NCBI GenBank assembly: GCA_964644555.1
Contig: CAZXWI010000009.1
Location: 1 to 29,130, forward strand
Source: RUG14186 sp964644555
GTDB lineage: Bacteria; Bacillota; Clostridia; Eubacteriales; Anaerofustaceae
Length of the DNA stretch: 29,130 nucleotides
Direction: 5' to 3'
Shown here: piece by piece, positions 23,276-29,130 of the stretch
How positions within the stretch are numbered: the stretch's first letter is position 1
Layout: the number at the start of each line of letters is the position of its first letter
Position numbers and translations under genes: made by a program
The notes under the pieces: generated by a model
What the model saw: only the letters and a program-made list of their open reading frames with translations
The model's database searches: none
Told to the model about the DNA's origin: nothing

Positions 23276-23878
23276 ATGAAAATTACTTGTTTTATAAAAA
23301 AGCTCATAATTTGTTTTGTTATGGTGGTAATTATATTCGGTGCTGTCGCCTGCCGTGAAAATTCTGCCGAAAAAACATTAGAAAAATATTTTTCTTCTCT
23401 TAATAACTTGGATTTCGAATCTGCAGGAGAACTGTCGGGCGAAGAAGAGTTTTACGAAAAAGCCTTTGATATATTCGAAGTTTCCGATGATACCGACAAA
23501 TACGAAAAATTGCAAAGTATGTATTTTGTCGAATTTGTCTATTCCAATATTTCATGCGAAATAATTTCAGAGGTTATCATTGATGATGAGAATATATTCC
23601 ACTGCATTATCAAAGCATATGACGCCACCGAAGTTATTGAAAAGGTCGGGCTTGATGCATTTGAGTTAATGCAAACCGAAGAATATATTAATTCATCGGA
23701 TAACGAAAAATACGATATGCTCTGCGAAAAATTAGCTGAGAGCTACGAAGAAATGAAAGAATGTATCGAAAAAAAAGAATCCGAAATAGATATTCGTGTA
23801 ATAAAAAAAGACAGAAAATATTTTGTAGTGCCGAGTGCGGCACTCTTTAACGCATTGGGAGGAAATATAAATAAATGA
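23276..23878 (+). CDS. Hypothetical lipoprotein
   Basis: A 200-residue protein with a positively charged N-terminus, a hydrophobic core and a lipobox-like GAVAC with Cys26, so it is probably lipid-anchored outside the membrane. The mature part is acidic and begins with NSAEKTLEKYFSSLNNLDFESAGE, the pattern of small extracytoplasmic domains that precede DUF4878/DUF5105-type folds. I cannot name a function. The stop overlaps the nfo start (ATGA at 23875-23878), so the two are translationally coupled. It has no Shine-Dalgarno site and is predicted to be read from a leaderless mRNA. Confidence 0.75.
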   Translation: MKITCFIKKLIICFVMVVIIFGAVACRENSAEKTLEKYFSSLNNLDFESAGELSGEEEFYEKAFDIFEVSDDTDKYEKLQSMYFVEFVYSNISCEIISEVIIDDENIFHCIIKAYDATEVIEKVGLDAFELMQTEEYINSSDNEKYDMLCEKLAESYEEMKECIEKKESEIDIRVIKKDRKYFVVPSAALFNALGGNINK

Positions 23879-24711
23879 CATTTAATATAGGCGCACATAT
23901 TTCGATAGCAAACGGATACGAAAAAGCAGTAAGAGATGCCATATCAATAGGGGCTGATACATTCCAGTTTTTTACAAGAAACCCAAGGGGCGGCTCAGCT
24001 AAGGAGCTTGACCCAAATGATGTAGCAAATGCCGAAAAGCTTCTTTGCGAATATAATTTTGCTCCCATTTTGGCGCACAGCCCCTACACCATAAACATGG
24101 CAAGCGACAGAGAAGACGTAAGAGAGGGGGCAAGGGAGCTTATTCGCTACGATATGCAAATATTGGACTCTCTTCCTTGCAGCCTTTACAATATTCACCC
24201 CGGCAGCCGAAAAAAAGACACTGTAGAGGAGGGCATAGCAAGAATCATAAGTGCCGTAAATGATTCTTTAAAAGAAGAAAATACCTCTGAATTTTTATTT
24301 GAAACCATGAGCGGCAAAGGCGGCGAAATGGGTCGCAACTTCAACGAAATAGCGGATATGATAGACGGCATAACTCTTAAAGATAAGATTGGAGTGTGCC
24401 TTGACACATGCCATGTTTTCTGCGCAGGATATGACATTGTAAATGATTTGGATAAAGTTTTGACCGAGTTTGATAATATCATCGGGCTTAACAGGCTAAA
24501 AGCCATTCATCTTAACGACACCATGAATGATTTTGCCACCAATAAAGACCGCCATGCCAAAATAGGTCAGGGGTATATAGGATTTGATGCAATAGTTCGA
24601 ATCATTAACCACCCTGCCTTTGATAACATACCGTTTTATTTGGAAACACCCAATGACTTAGCCGGATTTAAAGAAGAAATCGCACTTCTTCGCGATAATT
24701 ATAAAGGCTAG
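23875..24711 (+). CDS. nfo: Endonuclease IV (AP endonuclease)
   Basis: Base-excision repair enzyme that cuts 5' to abasic sites. The 278-residue TIM barrel has all nine trinuclear-zinc ligands in positions parallel to E. coli Nfo: His68, His108, Glu143, Asp177, His180, His212, Asp225, His227 and Glu257. Motifs include LYNIHPG, CLDTCHVF and KIGQGYIG. Translation is coupled to the preceding lipoprotein gene, with GGAGG 10 nt before the ATG. A second lipoprotein follows within 20 nt. Confidence 0.97.
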   Translation: MTFNIGAHISIANGYEKAVRDAISIGADTFQFFTRNPRGGSAKELDPNDVANAEKLLCEYNFAPILAHSPYTINMASDREDVREGARELIRYDMQILDSLPCSLYNIHPGSRKKDTVEEGIARIISAVNDSLKEENTSEFLFETMSGKGGEMGRNFNEIADMIDGITLKDKIGVCLDTCHVFCAGYDIVNDLDKVLTEFDNIIGLNRLKAIHLNDTMNDFATNKDRHAKIGQGYIGFDAIVRIINHPAFDNIPFYLETPNDLAGFKEEIALLRDNYKG

Positions 24712-24729
24712 TTGGATTTGGGGTATCAC

Positions 24730-25311
24730 ATGAAAATAAAAAAGATTATTATATTCGCACTTTTGCTTATATGCCTAATCAGCACATCTTGCAGCCGCAA
24801 TACAATAAGCGAAAGTGCCGAAAAGGGAATAAGTATATCTTATCTTAAAGATTCGATTATAGAAGAAACCGATAATTATATTTCAATTACCGATAAAGAC
24901 GATAAAATCAATATGATAATTACCGTAACGGATATTTACGAGAGTATATCAGACGAATATAAAGATATCCTTGATATCCCCAAATTAAATATTCAATCGG
25001 GTGCATTCGACTCCACCTATAACAATTATGTTTATGTGGGAAGTTTATTTAATTATCTTATTGAGGGTAACGCATACGAATTAAGCCCGTTGTGGGTGGA
25101 TAAAACCAAGTTCGGCACAGAGGATTATTTTGCCTATTATGCCCCTTTAAAAGGAAAAGATAATTGCGGATACATCTACGAAACCGTGCAAAACGCAAAA
25201 CTGTATGTAATATGCATATATATAAACGATACATATGATGTAATACTGGATTATTCCGAAGATGTCAATACATTGTTAGACGGATTAACATTTACATATT
25301 CCGAATCGTAA
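24730..25311 (+). CDS. Hypothetical lipoprotein
   Basis: A 193-residue protein that begins MKIKKIIIFALLLICLIS and then TSC at residue 21, a probable lipoprotein signal, though the residue three before Cys is Ser rather than Leu. The mature part is rich in Asp, Tyr and Ile and contains SGAFDSTYNNYVYVGSLFNY. I do not recognise a family. A TTG six codons upstream, directly after the nfo stop, is possible. The ATG at 24730 is preferred because it starts the signal peptide. The ribosome site (TTGGGG) is modest. It is the last gene of the lipoprotein-nfo operon, followed by a terminator. Confidence 0.7.
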   Translation: MKIKKIIIFALLLICLISTSCSRNTISESAEKGISISYLKDSIIEETDNYISITDKDDKINMIITVTDIYESISDEYKDILDIPKLNIQSGAFDSTYNNYVYVGSLFNYLIEGNAYELSPLWVDKTKFGTEDYFAYYAPLKGKDNCGYIYETVQNAKLYVICIYINDTYDVILDYSEDVNTLLDGLTFTYSES

Positions 25312-25350
25312 AAATAAGGGCAGAAGATTTTCACTCTGCCCTTAAAATAT
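25310..25350. terminator. Bidirectional terminator
   Basis: The 10-bp stem TAAGGGCAGA / TCTGCCCTTA (25315-25324 and 25335-25344) lies between convergent genes, with AAATATAATTT to the right and, read leftward, TTTTT (25310-25314). Confidence 0.85.
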
Positions 25351-25353
25351 AAT

Positions 25354-25659
25354 TTACTTTTTCTCTTCTATTTCTTCCAGTGCTATATTTTCGAAAAACA
25401 TTTTGAAATATTTTACCAATGCGTTTCCTATAAACAGAATGAAAGCCAAAATAAGCATAAGGCACATTGGTACGCTGTAGTCAAGGAATGTTGTTGAAAT
25501 ATAAGGCATAAGAGCGATAACATCGCTTTCAGCCATTGCATAGGACTCAGCTGTGAGTGCTATCTGATCGTAATACACATTAAGCGAAACTGCATATAAT
25601 GCCACAACTAAAATAAGTGCAATAATGCCGAAGATGAAAAATACGGTTTGTTTCTTCAA
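25354..25659 (-). CDS. Small two-helix membrane protein
   Basis: A 101-residue protein with helices at about 7-27 and 62-83, a polar loop between them, and a Glu-rich C-terminus (EEIEEKK). The start is TTG at 25659 with AAGGAAAT upstream. An ATG 7 nt earlier is out of frame. It lies downstream of pfp in the same direction, but a hairpin lies between them, so it may be transcribed on its own or by read-through. I do not recognise a family. Confidence 0.6.
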   Translation of the reverse strand: MKKQTVFFIFGIIALILVVALYAVSLNVYYDQIALTAESYAMAESDVIALMPYISTTFLDYSVPMCLMLILAFILFIGNALVKYFKMFFENIALEEIEEKK

Positions 25660-25683
25660 TGGTCATTTCCTTTCTTATAAAAT

Positions 25684-25719
25684 AATGCAGTTATAATGAT
25701 AAAACACTATAACCGCATT
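25684..25719 (-). terminator. Probable terminator of pfp
   Basis: A 12-bp stem with one mismatch (25684-25695 with 25708-25719) is followed leftward by ATTATTTTAT. It lies in the 96-nt gap between pfp and the small membrane gene. Confidence 0.6.
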
Positions 25720-25755
25720 TCATAACGATTATTTAATTTTTAATTAATTTATAAC

Positions 25756-27006
25756 TCATTCCACAATAACTTTTTTTAGGTTTGCAAAACGAGGAAGTCC
25801 GTTTTGGTACACCGTGTCGGTTTCGCCTATAATGAGTGGTGCAGCATATTCTATAAATTCGTTTGTTACGCCATAGCCGTCCTCTCTTATCCATGAAAGA
25901 GGTATTTTCTTTTCAAAGTTAGCTGCTTTTTCTAATGGGACAAGCTCGATTTGCGTTTCATATGGCTCATTTGATATTCTTTTAATACCCACCATATAAC
26001 CGCTGTTGCCTTTTAATGCTTCTTCTACGGCGGATTTACCGACATTTATCGCTTCATTGCGGTCTGTTTCCGAGGCAATGTGTGCAGCGCAGCGCTGGAG
26101 CAAGCTAAGCTCAATGGAGCGTGTTTTGACATTTATTCTTTCTTTTACCATAGCTTTGAGGAGCGCTCCCAGCCCTCCCATTTGCACATGGCCGAAAGCA
26201 TCGGTGGAATCTTTTGCCGGTGCGTAGTCCGAAATGTATTTGCCGTTTTTATCTCGAACCCCTTCCGATACCGCAATCAATACATTTTTATCGTATTTAA
26301 CTCTTTGCTCTATCTGATTTACGAAATCATCAAGATCAAACGGAACTTCCGGCAAACATACGAAATCAGGTCCTTCGCCGAAGTGCGAAGCCAATGAAGC
26401 AGCCGCTGTAAGCCAGCCTGCATTTCTGCCCATTATTTCCACAATTACCACCTGAGGCGAATCGTATACCGTGGCATCTTGATATATTTCCATTAATGTG
26501 CTTGCCACATATTTGGCGGCAGAACCAAAGCCAGGGCAGTGATCCGTTCCGTATACATCGTTATCTATTGTTTTCGGTACACCCATTACTCGACATTCGT
26601 AGTTTACGCTTTCAAAATATCGGCTGAGTTTGTCGCATGTGTCCATGGAATCATTTCCGCCTATGTAAAAGAAGTAGCGAATATCGTATTTACGAAAGAC
26701 ATTGAGAATTTTTACATAATCCGAATCGTCTTCATCAAAATTACTCAATTTATAACGGCACGAACCCAGCGCCGATGACGGAGTTGTCGAAAGAAGATTG
26801 ATTTCTTCTTCGTCCTCTTTCGAAAAATCTATCAATTTGTCTTGCAGTATCCCTTTTATTCCGTGAGTCGCTCCGTAGACTGCGGTTATGCTTTCGTTTT
26901 GAAGGGCTGCTTTTACTACCCCGTATAAACTTGCGTTGATAACCGAAGAAGGCCCTCCGGATTGACCTACAAGGCAAGCGCCTTTCAGTGTTTTATTATC
27001 AATCAT
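25756..27006 (-). CDS. 6-phosphofructokinase, PPi-dependent type
   Basis: A 416-residue PfkA-superfamily enzyme that phosphorylates fructose 6-phosphate. The phosphoryl-donor motif is GGND (116-119), where ATP-dependent enzymes have GGDG. The next motif is PKTIDND (144-150), with Lys in place of the Gly of ATP enzymes. Both features indicate a PPi-dependent, reversible enzyme. MGRNAGW (192-198) binds the sugar phosphate. AGGGGG precedes the ATG. PPi-dependent glycolysis is common in Clostridia. The donor is inferred from motifs, not measured. Confidence 0.9.
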   Translation of the reverse strand: MIDNKTLKGACLVGQSGGPSSVINASLYGVVKAALQNESITAVYGATHGIKGILQDKLIDFSKEDEEEINLLSTTPSSALGSCRYKLSNFDEDDSDYVKILNVFRKYDIRYFFYIGGNDSMDTCDKLSRYFESVNYECRVMGVPKTIDNDVYGTDHCPGFGSAAKYVASTLMEIYQDATVYDSPQVVIVEIMGRNAGWLTAAASLASHFGEGPDFVCLPEVPFDLDDFVNQIEQRVKYDKNVLIAVSEGVRDKNGKYISDYAPAKDSTDAFGHVQMGGLGALLKAMVKERINVKTRSIELSLLQRCAAHIASETDRNEAINVGKSAVEEALKGNSGYMVGIKRISNEPYETQIELVPLEKAANFEKKIPLSWIREDGYGVTNEFIEYAAPLIIGETDTVYQNGLPRFANLKKVIVE

Positions 27007-27034
27007 AATTACCCCCTAAATGATTAATTGATTT

Positions 27035-27043
27035 ATTATAACA
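27035..27043 (-). promoter_or_regulatory. Extended -10 promoter of pfp
   Basis: On the minus strand TG-T-TATAAT (hexamer 27035-27040) gives a leader of about 20 nt with AGGGGG before the ATG at 27006. This gene is SD-led, unlike its divergent neighbour. Confidence 0.6.
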
Positions 27044-27161
27044 TTTAATGACGAAAAATAAAAGCATAATATTCATATATACAGTTTTTGCTTTATTATA
27101 AAAATAAGATGGGGAAATTTTATTTATATTATTAAGATTCCTTTAATACTTTAGCATGGTG

Positions 27162-27170
27162 TGGTATAAT
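27162..27170 (+). promoter_or_regulatory. Extended -10 promoter, predicted leaderless start of isocitrate dehydrogenase
   Basis: TG-G-TATAAT (hexamer 27165-27170, preceded by TG to give TGTGG) is followed by 7 nt and ATG at 27178. An upstream in-frame ATG (27169) overlaps the -10 itself and could not be translated from this transcript. The -35 is weak. Confidence 0.65.
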
Positions 27171-27177
27171 GCTCTTT

Positions 27178-28176
27178 ATGGACATTACATTAATTAAAGG
27201 CGACGGCATCGGCCCCGAGGTAACATCTCAAGCAATAAGGGTCATTAAAGCGACCGGCGCAAATATGGATTTTGAAGAATACGATGCGGGAATAATTTCC
27301 TACGAAAAGTACAATGAGCTTATTACCGACGAGCTTTGTGAAAGCATAAAACGCAACAAAGTAGCACTCAAAGGCCCTATCACAACGCCAATCGGCACGG
27401 GCTTTAGGAGCATAAACTTAACTCTTCGTCAAATGTTCGGCTTGTATGCCAATGTGAGGAGAGCCGTAAGTTACGAGGGAATAAATACTCCCTTTAAAAA
27501 TGTGGATATAATAACCGTAAGGGAAAATACCGAAGGGCTGTATTGCGGAATAGAAGAAACAGAAGGAGAGGATACCGCCAAATCAATAAGGCTGATTACC
27601 AGAAAAGGCAGCGAAGATATCATTAGGTACGCTTTTACTCTTGCCAAAGAACAAAACCGCAAGAAAGTAACGGCTGTGCATAAGGCAAATATTCTCAAAA
27701 AAACCGATGGGCTTTTCCTTGAAGTATTTGAAGAAATTGCCAAAGAATACCCCGATATCGAGCATGACTCCCTTATTATCGATGCAACCTGCATGAAACT
27801 TGTTACTAATCCCGAAAAATTTGATGTTATAGTAACAACGAACCTTTTCGGAGATATTCTCTCCGATTTAACGAGCGGCTTGGTAGGTGGGCTTGGGCTT
27901 ACCTGCGGAAACAATATCGGAAAAGACCATGCGATATTCGAAGCCATTCACGGCAGTGCTCCCGACATTGCAGGGCAAAATATCGCCAACCCGTCTGCTC
28001 TGATATGTGCTTCAAGCGAACTTCTGCGCTATGTGGGCATGACCGATAAAGCATTAGCCATAGAAAATGCCATGAAACTCACTTTCAAAAACGGTAAAAA
28101 CCTCACCCGAGATTTGGGAGGAGATGCTTCATGTGTTGAATTTACAAATATTTTAATAGATAATTTAGGTAAATAG
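27178..28176 (+). CDS. NAD-type isocitrate dehydrogenase
   Basis: A 332-residue decarboxylating dehydrogenase of the isocitrate / isopropylmalate family. RSINLTLRQ (77-85) matches the isocitrate-binding loop rather than the isopropylmalate form. The catalytic Tyr is in EGLYCGIE (about 122) and the Lys in HKANILKKTDG (about 169). Metal aspartates are about 202, 226 and 230. HGSAPDIAG (258-266) is typical of NAD enzymes. The short length resembles archaeal and mitochondrial-type NAD-IDH. Homoisocitrate or isopropylmalate activity is less likely but cannot be excluded. It is monocistronic with a terminator and divergent from pfp. The start is set by the promoter position. Confidence 0.88.
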   Translation: MDITLIKGDGIGPEVTSQAIRVIKATGANMDFEEYDAGIISYEKYNELITDELCESIKRNKVALKGPITTPIGTGFRSINLTLRQMFGLYANVRRAVSYEGINTPFKNVDIITVRENTEGLYCGIEETEGEDTAKSIRLITRKGSEDIIRYAFTLAKEQNRKKVTAVHKANILKKTDGLFLEVFEEIAKEYPDIEHDSLIIDATCMKLVTNPEKFDVIVTTNLFGDILSDLTSGLVGGLGLTCGNNIGKDHAIFEAIHGSAPDIAGQNIANPSALICASSELLRYVGMTDKALAIENAMKLTFKNGKNLTRDLGGDASCVEFTNILIDNLGK

Positions 28177-28182
28177 TACACT

Positions 28183-28226
28183 AAACAGGCAGCTATTCAA
28201 AAGCTGCCTGTTTATATTAAATTTTT
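28183..28226. terminator. Terminator between isocitrate dehydrogenase and the kinase
   Basis: The 12-bp perfect stem AAACAGGCAGCT / AGCTGCCTGTTT (28183-28194 and 28202-28213) has a 7-nt loop. It is followed rightward by an A+T tail with TTTTTT. It serves the plus-strand gene best and may also stop the convergent kinase transcript. Confidence 0.9.
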
Positions 28227-28235
28227 TATTTCATC

Positions 28236-29120
28236 TTACTCGAATTGCACCACAATATAAAGCCTGCCCGATTTATATTGCGAATATATTTTCCCATTCA
28301 TTTTTTCAACTAAATTTTTGGCTATGGCTAAGCCGAGCCCTGTGGATTTTCGTGCGGTAGATAGTGTGTAGAATCTGTCGAATAAACGAGAAACTGCTAT
28401 ACTATCCATATCCTTTGCATTATTTGAAAATTCTATTTTCCCGTCTTCCTCCATAACCACGGATAAATCTCCATCGGAATATTTTATGGCATTACTTATT
28501 ATATTCGAAAAAATTCTATCCAATGCTTCTTCATCAAGATTTTTCCAAATCGCTTTTTCGGGAAGAGCTATTTTTGGCTCTATCCCTTTTTGATTCATAA
28601 GCGCATAAAACGAAACCAAACTTTTTTCCAGATCTCCCACCAAATTTGTTATGCACGGGCTTATTTTGTGAGAAGATGTAACCATGCTGTAGTCAAACAT
28701 TTCTTCCGTAAGTTTTTTTAATTCATCGGTACGGTTTCTTATTTGGGAAAGGTATCGGCTTAGGTTTTCATTTGATTCTTCTTGTTGTGCCAAGTCGAGG
28801 TATCCGCTTATGGTGGTAAGAGGGGTTCTCAAATCGTGGGATATGTTCGTTACGGCTTCTTTCAGTTCCAGATCCCCCTGTTGATAACGGTGGTGTTCCT
28901 TTCGAAGCAGACGAAGCTGTACATTGATGTCTGATGCCAGCTTTCGCATATAAGGGTCACTGGTGGAAACGTCGATGAGGGTATTTGTATCTGCTGTCAA
29001 TCGGTCATGGAATGCCTCACGAATTTCCCGTGCTGACTCGCGCAAAAAATATACCTTTGCAAGGAGCATAAATATAATCAAAAGTAATATTCCGATAATG
29101 ATAAGCAGCAGATTTACCAT
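28236..29120 (-). CDS. Small membrane sensor histidine kinase
   Basis: A 294-residue kinase with one N-terminal membrane helix (about 4-24), a short linker, and the HisKA domain with phospho-acceptor His95 in NISHDLRTPLT. In the HATPase domain, Asn210 lies in FSNIISNAIKYSDG and the G2 box is STGLGLAIAK (259-268). It has no extracytoplasmic sensor domain, so the signal probably comes through the membrane or a partner protein, as in BceS/GraS-type intramembrane-sensing kinases, although those usually have two helices. GAGG at the very right edge precedes the ATG, so the gene is complete. Its response regulator would lie just beyond the window. Confidence 0.9.
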   Translation of the reverse strand: MVNLLLIIIGILLLIIFMLLAKVYFLRESAREIREAFHDRLTADTNTLIDVSTSDPYMRKLASDINVQLRLLRKEHHRYQQGDLELKEAVTNISHDLRTPLTTISGYLDLAQQEESNENLSRYLSQIRNRTDELKKLTEEMFDYSMVTSSHKISPCITNLVGDLEKSLVSFYALMNQKGIEPKIALPEKAIWKNLDEEALDRIFSNIISNAIKYSDGDLSVVMEEDGKIEFSNNAKDMDSIAVSRLFDRFYTLSTARKSTGLGLAIAKNLVEKMNGKIYSQYKSGRLYIVVQFE

Positions 29121-29130
29121 AACAAACCTC

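Noticed and set aside
27169..27171. ATG at 27169 as the isocitrate dehydrogenase start
   Set aside because: It overlaps the TATAAT box and would lie upstream of the predicted transcript. It has no Shine-Dalgarno site.
29121..29130. Sensor kinase truncated by the right edge
   Set aside because: ATG at 29120 is preceded by GAGG and starts directly with the membrane helix, so the kinase is complete.
1..29130. CRISPR array, insertion sequence or long tandem repeats
   Set aside because: No regularly spaced repeats, transposase frames or terminal inverted repeats were found on reading both strands.

Overview
The window is an A+T-rich, densely coding stretch of a low-G+C Bacillota chromosome, most likely class Clostridia. 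The evidence is the gene order lepA-hemW-hrcA-grpE-dnaK-dnaJ behind a perfect CIRCE element, a PPi-type phosphofructokinase, an ApbE lipoprotein, a SpoVB/MurJ-type flippase, a SpoIIQ-like M23 protein, purine-rich Shine-Dalgarno sites, and TRTGn extended -10 promoters. The species cannot be fixed from sequence reading alone. No CRISPR array, insertion sequence, transposase or rRNA was seen.

Positions 75-9486 are all on the minus strand. Read in the direction of transcription the order is a degenerate PurD-like gene, a MerR-like regulator, lepA, hemW, then the CIRCE-controlled heat-shock operon hrcA-grpE-dnaK-dnaJ. The first four genes overlap by a few bases and look like one transcription unit. 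CIRCE and its own sigma-A promoter lie between hemW and hrcA.

Positions 9487-12553 are plus strand: an apparently frameshifted small membrane-protein reading frame that runs in frame into a solitary three-Cys-motif DUF5131 gene, then prmA with a strong promoter and terminator, then a PspC-domain membrane protein. The PspC gene converges on rsmA with a 1-bp gap. rsmA and a polysaccharide/lipid flippase form a minus-strand pair (12555-14973).

Positions 15100-16095 hold tRNA-Thr(GGT) with a promoter and terminator, then a stand-alone thymidylate-synthase-superfamily gene of the short, archaeal-like type. Positions 16128-23158 are minus strand: a SpoIIQ-like M23 protein with a sigma-F-like promoter, the hslO-CDF transporter-DUF362 operon, the yibE/F-apbE operon, and tcdA. 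Divergent from tcdA is a plus-strand lipoprotein-nfo-lipoprotein operon (23276-25311). Then come a small two-helix membrane protein and pfp (minus), NAD-type isocitrate dehydrogenase (plus), and a small sensor histidine kinase (minus) whose response regulator must lie beyond the right edge.

Two threads deserve attention. First, at least four genes (PurD-like, tcdA, the 23276 lipoprotein, isocitrate dehydrogenase) have a TRTGn extended -10 box ending only 6-7 nt before the start codon and no Shine-Dalgarno site. This predicts leaderless mRNAs, while their neighbours use ordinary SD-led starts. Second, the PurD-like protein keeps both ends of the PurD fold but has lost the ATP-grasp nucleotide-binding segment and metal ligands. 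It is translationally coupled to a MerR-type DNA-binding protein, which suggests a ligand-sensing pseudoenzyme rather than a purine biosynthetic enzyme.
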